In this document: in pieces, positions 1-13,099 of the stretch | Numbering within the stretch: the first letter of the stretch is position 1 | How the letters are laid out: the number at the start of each line of letters is the position of its first letter | Source of the DNA: Planococcus citri | Taxonomy: Eukaryota > Arthropoda > Insecta > Hemiptera > Pseudococcidae | Assembly (NCBI RefSeq): GCF_950023065.1 | Contig: NC_088677.1 | Location: 37,097,230-37,161,229 of the forward strand | Length of the DNA stretch: 64,000 nt | Reading direction: 5' to 3' | Position numbers and translations under genes: made by a program | The notes under the pieces: model-generated | The model's input: only the letters and a program-made list of their open reading frames with translations | What the model was told of the DNA's origin: nothing | Databases searched by the model: none

Positions 1-3000
1 TCATAGGTACCCACGTCTATGCTGTAGAGGCAGCACTTTTTTATAAATAGGTAGATCTCACAATGAGAGTAAAACTTGGTTTCCGATTACCAAAGTTTAT
101 TGCGTTATTAATATTTTCCGAACGTATTTGGCAGCCCTTTTAATTTCTTATCATATGCAAATACCTTTTTTATCACCCAGGATTGAAATTTTTATATGTA
201 CTATTTTACTGAATGATATTTCCTAAATAGTATAACAATATCATTCGTCACTTTCGCACATATGGCATGTTACCTCGTCGTATTTACAAAAATGTGGCAA
301 GGTAGATTTAAAAGAATCGAAAAAGTAACTCTACCTATTTTTTAAACATCTGCCACCGCGCCATGTAATACTTCCTGTTGAATGAAAGCCGAATATAATA
401 TGACATCTCTCAAGTTAAATTTCGCTGTATTTAAAAAGGTAATAAAAAATGGCTATTTTTGTTTAGAGGTGATTCTAAACTTTCGAAGGTTTCCCTCTTT
501 CGTTTGTAAGTGTTAGGTTATGTACCCTACCCATACGAGTACATATAAAATATTATAGGGAAGTTTTTTGAACCATTCTATGATTATTGTCGCGAGTTGT
601 AAAAATTATAAATGTCTACTGAGCACCTATTCAAATAGGCTCAGTTTCTTAATGTGTCAGTTTCAATTCGAGTTTATGAATTCTAAGCCAACTGATTTTT
701 TTGTCGTACCTAATATTTCTTTGGTTTTAACAATTATTTTGCATTAAAGGTGAGTCAATATATTTGATTCGATACCCTCCCGGCTCCCGTGAGTTCTTCT
801 CCCAGAAAGGAATGAGTTTGTAATCAAAAATCGACCACGGTGCCAACTTATTAATCTCTGTGAATATATTTTTTTTACATGAATATTCATTAAGAAAGAC
901 CCATGTTTTTATTTTCAATGTCACTTCAACTTGTGAAAAATTTGTCAACTATGTATACATTTTTTTCTTATCGTATGTACCAATCTATCTACTCGTATGT
1001 ACTACGAAAGATGTTCCAAATCGTTATTTATTTTAACCATTTTTTTTCTGTTTGTTTGTTGCAGGTAAAACGTTGGGTTCTATTTCAAGAAAATATTTGA
1101 CTATTATGGGTATGGTTTCGATATGTCATATTGAAGCGGAGGTTCTAGTTCAAACACTTGAATTCGTATATTGAGGTAGGAGATTTCGGAAATAAGAGTT
1201 GTCTGGACGTGATAAGCTTCTAAGGATTCAATAATTGAAAGAGGATGCGCGTATTTCTCAGAAACAGTTTCATCGCTTCATTTATGGTTGATATTGGTGC
1301 GTAGGGAATGCATTTATTTGTGATTCAAGGATTTTATGATGTTGAGAAAAGATAAAATTGACGTAGCTAGTGAAGTAAGGAACCCCGAGAACTGTTAAAT
1401 TTGGTGTAATTTGAGGGGAGGGGAATAGCAACTCAGCTTCTCTTCTGCTGGGAAAATTGATCTCAAGGTGAGAGTATTAGATTTTGGTGAAAATTTAGCA
1501 AAAATAGCGTTCTTTTTTTTGGAAAATTGAAGAAAAATTGTAAATTTTGGAAGAAATTTACTTTAGACAGATTAAGTTACTGAATAATTTTTAGATTTGC
1601 CCAATCTGAATGTGCTGTTGTTGTTTTTGTAATATAGGTACCTACTGACGTGTAATACACATCTAATCTTTTTTCTCTTTTTACAAATTTAACATCGAGT
1701 TTTTCTCGTAGATTTTTTGCTGATTTTTTTCCATTAGCTAAAAGGTTACCTTACCGCCCATGCCCATGTCTTCAAAAGTGATCAAATGTTTACGGAGTAT
1801 GTTCACAAGACCAACGTGTAGAAATGATGGTATCCATAATCGATAAAATATATATGGGTACCTTGGCATCTTTGTGTCGAAGTGGGCGAGATGTAACAGT
1901 TTTAATATGTGCCGATTATATTTTAAAGCGATTTTCAAGTATAAGCCTATTAGTTATGAACGCAATCGATCAAGTGATGAATATTAAAAGAGAATATCTT
2001 ATCCGGGATCCTACTGCTTTTTCATCAGCCAGATTAATAGAAGTCGAATCCAGTTTGTCAGCAACTGGTTCGCGCGCCGCTCTGAGCAACCATCATACAT
2101 TCTTACCTTAGTCATAAAACCATCTTGTTGTGGATTCCAATCGATGAAAGAGGACAGTTCAAAATGACGGATTGTAAAGTGAATTCAACTTTTATACGCG
2201 GTATGTTCGCGCGCAAATGAATAACACGGGTACTGGGTACTTGTTTTCAACGTGATTAGTGTTGATAACTCTTGCAAAAATCTCAAATATGAGAGGTGAT
2301 ATATCGATATAACTGCTTGCTAGTTTTTTTTCCTCTTTTAAATTATATACGATCATTGCTACGAGGTCATGAAGGTCTTGAAAACAGTTGGATTTTATGA
2401 GAAGTATTAATTCTGTTTAAAGCATATCAAAAAAAAAAGTTTGAAAATTCAGAAAATTTCTGAAAAAATTAATTAGGTGTGAATTGAGAAAATTTTTCAT
2501 GTTAGTTAAGACTATGAAAAATGCACTTTTTGTTTTTTTAATTCAATTTGTTTTAGAATTTGTTGAATAGTTATTTATTCATTTTGGGTGTTGCATTCGA
2601 GCTCCAACAAAATATATAAGGAAGAAGCGAAGGTAATCGCCTGAAAACACTGAAGTTCAGTACGGAAAATAAGCGAAATTCAATCATAATGATCTAGCAT
2701 TACGTATTCGAGGGTCTTGAACATCTCAAAATTCATAATATTTTTTCTCAAACTTGCCTAAAAATCTAACGAAACAAAAATTGAAAAGAAGTAGGTAACT
2801 TTTTTCCTTCAAAAGAAAAAGATTCTATTGATCAGATAGTTCTTTTTTGTGGAATTGTATGTACTATACAAGCACCAACTAGAGCTTTTCAAAGCATTTC
2901 CTTATAGAACCCAAAATCTCTGCATTCAAGGGTTTCAATCTCAATTACATAGCACCTCGATTTATTTTTCAGATCCACGTTTCCCATTACTCATTTAGTT

Positions 3001-4593
3001 TCAATAATGCCAAATATTTCACTTTCTTACTCACAATACAATCACGAAGGAAAAAATTGTATAGGTCATTGGTCTTCTTTTAGGTTCAAATTAATAGTGC
3101 TTGGTTATCTGAATGTTTTCATCGAAAACTACAAGGTACTATGGTACCTTACCCATAGTAACAAGACTTATAGTAGGTACTACGTTTACACTGTGAGCCT
3201 GAGTATACCTACATTAGACGGTATCGAATATCGATGTTGAAAGTGGCGAGCTTAATCGTATGATCTAACGAACGAAGCGTGATTCGGTGAAAGTCGAAGA
3301 AGGTAATTACAAAAGTATCCGACGGAGGAGCTATCTGCAACGATGGGATTTGAAGAGTGATAAGTAGAGATTTTTGCGCGCTTGCTTATAAGTTTGAAAA
3401 TTGATATATGCGGCGAGTAGGTATCTGAAGAATAAAGGCACTACTCGCATAATATAGGTACCGACGGACGTTTCTTGTTAAAAACCTTATTGATTGATGG
3501 AAGACTAAGATGTATAAGATGAAGGTTTGATTGATGTTATCCAAACGACAAACCGACTGGAATATGATAAAACAAAGTGTCTTTTAGACAAATGATTGAA
3601 ACGCTGAAAATCACTTGGTTGATGGATTGAAGTACTATTTCAACGCGTATACCTACCTACTACACGAGTACTAGATACATTTCAGTAGCGTGGAGAAGAA
3701 CAACTAACGTAAGAATCTTGACTTCACATATTCATAAGGCACATCTCCAAGCCATCCCCAGCCAGCCCGAATCGCGTCCTTGTACAATGTTACACGTTTA
3801 AACCTGTTGACTACAGAGTGTTATTTTTAATAGAGATTATAGTTGAAAACAATCGTATAGGTCGATATACTCATGCTTCGAACGTTATTATGTAATTTTT
3901 TTCTTGTTGGTAAATTTACGATCTAGTATGTGCGCGCTACTCGCTTGCCTATTAATTTATTTAACTCATTGGCGTAATTCTATCGAACGAGTAACGTTAT
4001 GCCTTGCTTATGAACATAAATCAGTTAAAAATTGGAAACCATTCACCTTCTCCAGCATTTCAGGGTATTTTAACGGATTTTCACGTTTTTCAGCAATATT
4101 AGTAACCATTGTTTCATATATCGTTCGAAGTAATCCCGCCTTTTGGCTGTAGGCGATCCGAGTATACCATATATTTTTTATATCCTCATCTTATGTAGGT
4201 ACCTATACCTTGTAGTATATAGTACCTAATACCTATATCTATGCATATAATATACCTAGAACAATACGGAGTCGTTTGTTGAAGTATGTCTCATTATTAT
4301 ATTTTATGGATGGTAACGTTCAAAGTCATCCTTATTTTAAATTTATGTTTGAAAAAATACGTATAGTACGAGTTTCGTGTTCATATTATACTGTCTTCAC
4401 TACCGGCAATATATGATTTCTATTCAATTTCTTGCCTCGAGCTTATGTAACGAAAAAAACAGAAGTTGAGTTAAGATTGGCGAACGATGACAACAATTGT
4501 GCACATTTGCCATAGCCGAGTTATACGAGTAGAAATACATAAAACGAATGTTCAACCTTGCTACAGTTTACCCTGAACTACATAGGTCAGGTG
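1..4593. other. Intergenic or intronic DNA, no gene seen
   Basis: No reading frame here has protein-like composition, domain motifs or a credible splice structure; the longest frames are under 100 codons and AT-driven. Isolated acceptor-like sites occur, for example a pyrimidine-rich TTGCAG near 1065, but no matching coding exon follows. The stretch 4190-4260 is dense in TACCTA and TATACCT words. It could be intron of a gene whose exons lie outside the window. Confidence 0.5.
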
Positions 4594-5596
4594 TACAGGG
4601 TGTCCTATGAAATGCCTGCCATTCTTTTGATTTGAATACATGCTTACAACCAAGCATGAAAAAAAGAAAAGGTTTGCATGGACGAGGAGTGTGAATGGCT
4701 TAAAAAGGTTGAAAAGGCTATGGCAGTGTAAGATGAGGGATCGGCTCAGTAAGTTAATTTTTTCTAATTTTTCTTCATCCCTCTATTTGTAGCAGTGAAA
4801 GATGATTTTAGAGCCCATCATCAAAATCGAATCACCCTATCGAGAGGGAAGGAACCTCAAAATATAAAATTTTAACGCTTTAAGCTCGCTCAAATTCTTG
4901 AGTACTTTCTAGTCAAGCGGTGTAAAATTTGGCATGCAAATAAACGTTTCCAGTGAAAAAGTCACTTTTTTTTTACGTACAAAACCGATTTAGAAATTTT
5001 GAGAACAAACCCGCCTTGCTGGTTATATTCGTTTAAAAAAAGTCAATTTTGAATATTTCTCAATACATTCTTCAGTTTTGCAATATCAATTTTCAGCATT
5101 TTTTTCAAGTGACTAGAACATTCCTGAAAAATCTGAAAATTGTTTTTCTACAATATCCTCTAGATGGTCTATTTCGATTATTTCGAAATTAGTGAGTCAA
5201 ATTACCCCAATTTTTATCTTTTGTTCGTTGATTCAACTAAAAATTTAAAATCCGTAACTTTTAAATTGAAGTAGGTACATATGTACTCGTATCTAGTCAA
5301 AAAATTAAACTTCGAGAAATTGAACACAATTAGCATAAAAAGAGTACCTACACTTTGGAACGGTTCAGTACGTTGAATATTCTGAGGTTGATACCTATGT
5401 ATAGTTTTTAAGTAGAAAATGAGAAATTCCGCGGTTAAGTTTCATTTTTCCATTTTCACGATTAGGTCTACTTACTTATCATTTGTACGTCTATTTAAGT
5501 AGTAGATATTAGGTATATTAAGTTTTTGTTTCTCGTACTTACCGATTGCAGCCAAGTTTTTTGAAATGTGGTGGACGATTTATGGGACACCCGGTA
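4594..5596. mobile_element. Non-autonomous TA-flanked DNA transposon, ~1 kb (mariner/Tc1-like termini)
   Basis: The left end reads TA then CAGGGTGTCCTATGAAATG from 4596. The right end, ending at 5594 and followed by TA, reads on the reverse strand CCGGGTGTCCCATAAATCG. Over the first 25 bp the ends match at 17 positions, including an unbroken GGGTGTCC. A TA dinucleotide flanks both ends, as expected of a TA target duplication. No reading frame of transposase size lies between, so it would need to be mobilised in trans. Assignment to the Tc1/mariner superfamily rests on the TA flanks and terminus only; the pairing of ends is seen directly. Confidence 0.6.
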
Positions 5597-8500
5597 TATT
5601 GGAAAAGAAAACACATTAAATTTTTATTGCTCCAAAGTATAGAACGAGAAAATATTCGCATGCGACGAATTTAATGCCAAATGGATTGCTAGACGTAATC
5701 TATAATGTATGGGACAGGCTACTTTTCTGATATATGTTGCATCTTGGTGCCCAACCAGACTTTACAATGGTTCACCAAAAAGTATACTATACGTATATGT
5801 AATGTATGGGTACAAATTTACAAGTATTTGAAAATCCTAACCACATTCTAGGTACCTACCTACCTATAGTAGGTTAGTTGCGAATAAACTGATTATAAGA
5901 TACCTATATAATTTTTATTACCATGATACACACTGGCATCGGCATGTAGAGCATCCAAAGGAATTTTTTACAGATAATTTTTCCGTGCATGATTAATACC
6001 TACACACTTTTTTCTTCATCATCCATCAGATATGGTCCAAGATTTTTGATTTTAGATTTAAGGAGCAATATTCGATGGCCGTTCGGTGGCCAGTATTATA
6101 AATTATATTTCCCATCCAAGTGTGATTTTAATAAAAAGTGTATACGCTATAATGTCACAATGAACGCTTTAACGCTTATACAATGGACGCCAACTCATCA
6201 TGTTATCAATGTTACCAGCGCGACGAATTATAAACAGGTGAACAACATTAATATACATGCAAAATATAACATCCTGTGTACGATCTTCTATTTTTTTACC
6301 CATCAGCTTCTTCTTGTACTCGTTTAATCAAGGCGTACAGCGTTAAGTAGGTAGTTCGTCTGGTAAACAAAGATGGCCATATAGAGGACCTTTTTTTCTT
6401 ACACTCTTACTGTCGAAATTTCCCTATAATCGTTTCACAATTTCCTGCATGAAATGCCATTATTCAAGTATTATCGATTGATGATTTTTTTTGCATGTAA
6501 TTGAAAATTCTAATATTTGATTAAAGAAAATAATTTTCTAGAAGAAGAACGAGTGGTCAATTTGTTTGGTGGAGTAAGACTTCGAAAGTATTGAAGTGGA
6601 TATCCTATTGTAATGAGGAGGAAGGAAGGGAATTTAGTTTATGACACACATTTATACGCATTAGGACTTACAAACATCAAAATTTCAACTAAGAAGAAGA
6701 AGTGTTGTTTTCGTTGCAAGGACGCAAAAAATTTATAAATTAGGTAGCGCAGCTACACAATAAATGCCAAAAAATAAAAAAATATCAGAAAAAATATAAA
6801 TTTGAAGAACGAGCCAATAACGTGTATTTTTAAAATGTACTTAAACCTTAAAAGTTGCTATTTTGTTCAAAAATATTTCGAGGCCCAGTTTATACTTGTA
6901 TAATATAATCAATTTTTGGTGATCCTAATTGGTCAATTTCCTGAGATTTTTTTCACAAATACTTATATCTCTCATTAGTCATTTTTGATGAGTTGGTCAC
7001 TATAACATTCCTTCGACTCATAAGAAATGTCTATCCCTATGATACATAGAAAACTTTTCTAAACCAGTGTCATGAAATCCATGACGCATTAACGCATTAC
7101 AATCGTATACTATGCTGAGTACATGGAATAAAATCCTGGTGTTGGCGCGAATCTCATTGAGTAGGTAGTTCGCATGTTAGAATACGATTAATTAAAATGC
7201 ATGCGAACTTCATTAACATTTATTGACCAAAAGATAACGTTAATTAATGTCTTTTTTGTTTGCGTTACATTTTTTAGCGGTATTTAGAAGTCTACCTGAC
7301 GGATAAATAGGTAAATTTATATTTGAAAATAGGAAGGAAAAAAATGTGAAATAAAAAAAATTAGGGCTTTATTTGTATTCTAGGAAAGTAAATGATTTTT
7401 TTTTGCTGATTCCATTTTTAATAATTTTCCCCAAAAATTTTTTTAAATGTTTGTTTCTGGAACTGTTTTTGAAAAATTTTATAAAATTAAAATTATAATA
7501 TTTACGAGGATAACTGCTTTGTCAAAAATTATATCATTGTTCCTTTATAATGATTTAATTGAATCAAATTCAAAGAGCACGAATTTAATGGACGGAAGTT
7601 TTGAAAACGTCAAAAAAAAAACGTTGTTTTGTTAGCGGCCCTTCATGGTTTATTACTTCGTGAAGTAATTCCAGCAAATTAGCCAAAAATAAAGGGTCGC
7701 CTTCGCAATTTTGAGTTTCGACACGCTATTCGCGAATTGAAAAGATCAACGTGAAATGTCAAATATTGTACGAGTGAACAATAAAAAGACAATAAGGTGA
7801 TTACCTGATTTTAAAAATCCATTTTCCGGCTCGTGTTTTCAACGAAGGATACGATACCTTGTTGTTCTTGCCTTGGAAGTATATCAAATCAACGTGTATT
7901 TTAATCTACTTACGAGTATTTAATATGATGAATAAACTTTCAACGAATTTGGCCCATGTATACGTATTCTCTTACTTTCCAAATTTCATTAGAATTTCAG
8001 ATGTTATTTTCATTTTTTTTTTAAATTTACCATTCATGCAATTTTATGAAATTTTATCTAAATTTTGCAAAAACTGACTAATTAATTTTGATCCTTAGAA
8101 ATTTGTACTTATCTACTGAGACTCCTAGGTTTCTTAATCTTTTTTTTTCATATCCCATCTACCTTTACCTAAATCTCATAGAGAACTATGTACATACGTA
8201 CAGTACGTAGACGTACTATACGTACCTATTCTATTCTACCTCGGGAAGTTCCCATGTGAGAAGAAAAAGTTTAGAAAACGTTAATAGGATTAAAGATTTA
8301 CACCTGAAATGATCCAACCTGAAAAATGAGCGTACTCGCGTAATTTATTAGTAGATAGACGATTATAATGGTAAGAAAAATATTGCTAAATCAGGCAACC
8401 ATTTGCCAACTGCTTCGAAAAATTAGACAAATAAATTGAACGAAACGATGTATGTACAATACGTATAATGACGATCTTTGCGAGTAGTACAGAATAATGA

Positions 8501-11500
8501 GTTGTTTTCATAATAAAACTACGTGTGGTAAAGCTTGAGTTTATTTTTAAATCGCGAACAAAATTGTCGACATTGTAGAATTTAAAATTAAATTTTTAAA
8601 TCGCCGATTTTCTGGTCGTTAGTTTGAAATTTTTTTAATAATCTCTGCTTATACTTGACATATTGTTGGCACCGTTTATTAAGATCGTTCTGTTTCAGTT
8701 GGCTATTCAAAATATTTTTCGATGCGACTTTTTTCGAGATTATTATTTATCTGGTCATTATATTCGAACAATTAAAAAAGTGCATTGTTATAAGGCAAGT
8801 CACACAAAATGAAATCAATTTTGGTAGGTAATTAGGCAGAAAGAAATGCATTTATTTTCATCGCGCGGTAGGTTATTGGCATGGTAATTTCGTCGCATAA
8901 AAATATTCATACAGAAAGAAATTTTATAATTGAATAAGTGTATGAGTGACATTCAGCGTGAAATTTTGCTAGTTCACGGTTACGGTGTTGCTTTTTAGAT
9001 ATCAATAGGTAATTGAATATTTAGCCTTGTTTCTTAGAACGCAATACAAATACGCTACGAGTACCTGCTATAAGAAGATTCCTATGAAATACTGCATAGG
9101 CTTTCTTTTTTAGCTTAATATTCGCCGCGGAGTAGGATGCATTGCATTTACTATCCAATGATGCGTAACGTGATATCGAAATGAAAAAACATACAATAAT
9201 TGTCACGGTTAGTTATTTCTATAGGTAGTCTACCATAGACATACCTATTCTACATATACGTGTACAGATGAATGGGAAAATAGATCAGAGTCGAGGTGTG
9301 TTTTTTTTGTGGGTATGCCGAGCCCGAGAGTGATACCGAACCTTCGAACTTTTTTCCTTTTCTCATACACAAATGCAACTCTACAGTAAATATTTTGATG
9401 CTGTGTTCTCGGGTGAAGAACCTTTGAAAGAGTACGCTTTAAAGACGATGGAGTAAAAAATTGGGACCTATAAATTGTACAATTCTAAAATTACGAAAGA
9501 AAAAAGTAAAGAATAAAAGATAATTATAGGATTTCTTTGTTTATTCCTTCGAAAAAGAGAAGAAAAAAAACTTGAACGGTAAATTCCAACTTGGTCCAAA
9601 TTACAGGTCGTGTCTAATGTTATCCACAGAATACGTTTCTCGTCTATTTTAAAATCAACCTTCTATTTAGAAGCACTCTTGGGGTACCTACTTAATTGAG
9701 GTACTGATTGATAAGCATCAGATTTAAAGCGAAACAACGACTATTAGGTGTACCTAGTCGTACACTGAACACTGTTTTCTCAGTTTTGATAACCCCGGGG
9801 CTCTTGTAAATTCTGTAACAGGAAGGTAAATCATGTCACGAAAGATTTTCGTTCATTCGAACACATATCAGTATTAGGAAGACGTTTAACCCCCCCTCAC
9901 TTTTTTCATTTTTTATTCGCGTGTATTTATAATAAAACACGCAGAGGACGAAAATTTTATTCAAGGAGTTGAATTTTGTATCAATAATTTAAAAATTCTT
10001 GGAAAAGTATCGGATGATAGCATTTTTTTTTATCTTTGTGTGCTTTATCTTTGTTTGATCAACTGACTATTTTTAACAGTATCAGCCAATTACTCTTACA
10101 ATGATGAACGAGAAGAGCTGCCAGTATCTTTCTATACAAATTCAAGCTACTCAACACAGCTGACTGATACCATATTGTTTTTCAGTGCGACCGGATAACG
10201 ATAAAAAGCAAAGCAATTATTTCAGAGGGTTAAAAATAGCGATACCCGAGAACACAAAATCGAAAGTGAAAACAACTGAAAAACTCAAAAACCTGCATTG
10301 AGTGGCATCAAAAATATGAGTTGGTAGAGGTACATATCTATGATTTACGCAAGTGCAGTCAATTTTTGATACCTAAATGTAGTTTTTTTTATTAAATGCT
10401 CGATGCTGTTTTTTTTTACTTTTCTGAGAGCATAGAGAGCGGGTTTTACTAATTTTTAACCAAAATGTAATTTTAAGAAAACAGAAAATGCATCAAATTT
10501 TTCTTTAAATTTATAAACCACGGATCCTATTTTTATCAGGTTTAAAATCTTACACAGCACGTTCTTTATTAGAGCCCATTTGACCATCATATGTATTTTA
10601 GACCCATACTCATACTTTTTCAAAACACGACAAAAATGCTAAAACGACCCCCGCCCCTTACAAAATTGCAGGAAATAAATCCCCTTCCCCCTTAGACCAA
10701 GTAATTTTCCCCTGGTCCCGCTTTGAATGAATAAACGCATAAGTTATAGTGATCAATTTTAAATTTCAATTTTACTGTTGTTCTGAAAGTTTTTCAATTA
10801 GAATCCACTTTTTTCGTTTTACCGATCAATTTCTTCGACTACAGATGAAATTTCCCGAAGTCAAAAATCAATTTAGCTGACACAATTTTGATACAGACTC
10901 AATTTCCACGAACATACATATAAAAAAAATTATTTTGGTTTTATTTCCGGTTCCTAATACCTTTTTCATTAATTTTTCGAAACATTACCTATCCTTTAGT
11001 TTAGAACTTTAGTGAATGGAAATGTGAATGGAAGTAAGCTATATCCCAGAATGTGATCAGAAATCATGTTTTTTTATTAGAAAAACTTGACTAAAAAGTG
11101 TTGAGAAAAATTTACATCTTTGGTTTGAAAACTTTTGAATAATCAGAAAAATTTCTGAAAAAGGATTTTTCATTTTAAAGATTTGAATTGAGATTTTGAG
11201 TTTGGAAATGAAATGTTTTCTGCCTCCGTTCACCCCATTTGTATCCAAAGTTCAGGAAAACGTCTGACCAAAAGTTGAAAAATTCACCTCAGAGCTCAAA
11301 AAGAAGCATTAAAGAAGCGGAGGAGAGGAAAATTTCGTATCTACGGTATCAGTTTTAATTTGCATCAGTGTTATCGATATTTTTAGCATTGGTATTAATT
11401 TTAATACTCGCATTGGTTGGGAAATTTAATCAATGCACCAAAATTTATACAAGATTAATTGAAATTTAGATTTAAATCCGTAGGCCTACTTTATTCGTGT

Positions 11501-12660
11501 TTTTGAATTTTTAACGAAGTCTTTATTATAAAATACCTTACACTGATCGAGTATTATCAATAAAATTGGAAATTGTCTACAAATTACTTTTTTCTCAACT
11601 AGTAAATAGCTTAAATTATTCAAGATTTCTCAATTTACCCGTACAAGTGATTGATAAATGTACATAAATTATTTTCGGTCCATGTTTCAGACTTTATTGA
11701 TTTTTTTTTCGTTAATTTAAATTCATTAGATTTTTTTTAACAACATAGATCACCTTGAATTTATCGATATTTTTGGCTCGTATTTCCTCACTCGTGTACA
11801 CAAATATATTATTCCCGAACGTTTAGGTAAATTTTGAAAGACATTCTTTTCGGAATAGTGATTTGCTACGATATTCATGAATTTTGCTATTATGCATTTG
11901 AAAATACCTAAGAGATTTTGTTCTATACACTAAGCTCTTTTTACGATTCTCCTGGTAATACGCCGCCTATATGCCTATACAACTCAGTTCTCTTTCTTTC
12001 ACAGCACCTAACTACCTTACAGTACCTACACATTTCAATCGAAAACGTTATCTCTGTTGAATAGTCTACGAAAAATACCTTGTATCGCATTTATCATACC
12101 TAATAATGTTAGGAAGAACTGGCTCAGGTATAATAATTCACCTTTTCATATTATACGTACACATATAGTAGGTAACCAATATCTCAGGTATAAAATCAGG
12201 GCATAGACGATAAATAAAAACCAGTTTTAATATGAAAATCCCATTCCTGGGGTTTATTTGAAAAAAGAAAATAAATAAATACACGCGTTGAAAAAAAAAG
12301 ACAAAAAAACACATACATACATAATTATTAATAATATCACAATTGGTTATCAATTTTTGTAAGCACTTGACGTACTCAAATAAACTAATGATAAAGAGAA
12401 AATTCAAAAAAAAAAAAAATAAGTAAAAGCATAAAACAAACGTAAAAAATTCGAATAAAAATGTACAAAAAATTATGAAAATATAAAAAAAGGATGACGA
12501 TAGGAAGAATAAGAAATTTATGTACATATCAAAATAAAAAAGGAATACGTTACGTTCAAAACACGATATTTATACTTATTAGAAAATTTTATACACGATG
12601 ATAAGTAAGAACTACAGGAACTAGAGAATTTTTACTCTTTTCGTCTTCTCAATCGATATT
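5597..12660. other. Gene-free stretch
   Basis: No supportable coding region. Local features: a TACC microsatellite-like run at 5851-5877 and a GTAC-rich, near-palindromic stretch around 8189-8226. The long AT-rich frames around 5989-6327 and 12138-12527 are compositional; the second is almost entirely Phe/Leu/Ile from a poly-A-rich plus strand. Nothing resembling a tRNA, rRNA or snRNA was recognised. Confidence 0.5.
5851..5877. repeat. TACC/TAGG short tandem run
   Basis: Back-to-back TACC units followed by a TATAGTAGG inverted half. It is one of the clearest examples of the TACCTA word that recurs throughout the window. Confidence 0.6.
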
Positions 12661-12667
12661 TACATCG

Positions 12668-12673
12668 TTTATT
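12668..12673 (-). terminator. Candidate poly(A) signal of the Toll gene
   Basis: TTTATT on the plus strand, i.e. AATAAA on the minus strand, about 430 nt past the Toll stop codon. It appears to be the nearest canonical hexamer downstream. A second one lies at 12253-12258. Which is used cannot be decided from sequence alone. Confidence 0.3.
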
Positions 12674-13099
12674 TACATTTGAGAAAAAATAGGTATAAAA
12701 TAAATGAAAAATATCAGTCTAAAATAGAGAAGAAAAAATGCACTAAAAACATTTGTAAAAAAATTGCTTTTTCAAGTATCTAAAGAAAAAAAAGTAACTA
12801 AAATGGTAAAATCAAAATCATACTAAAACTTCATCTTTGAAAGTTTTTTCTTTTTTTTTGTTTTGTTTTAGAAAACATAAATTCGTCATAAAAATGGTAA
12901 AATAAATGATTATGGCGAGATAAAAACAATTAAAAAATTACCTTGAATCGTGACAATCCGATTTTTGGCACATAATCCATAAAAATACGTTTATAAAACA
13001 AAAAGAAATCGCGTTTTTTTTTACACAAGACATTTACACTGTACACGCACATCGTTAAAATTTTTTTTTGAAAAAAAAAAATAAAAAAAATTCTTTACA
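12674..13099 (-). other. Probable 3' UTR of the Toll gene
   Basis: Directly downstream of the Toll stop on the minus strand. It is strongly T-rich on that strand, with several T8-T9 runs (for example around 13015-13085), and has no coding potential. Confidence 0.4.

Noticed and set aside
12138..12527. 129-codon minus-strand frame rich in Phe, Leu and Ile
   Set aside because: It is the T-rich complement of A-rich sequence downstream of the Toll gene; composition alone explains it and no membrane-protein pattern with loops is present.
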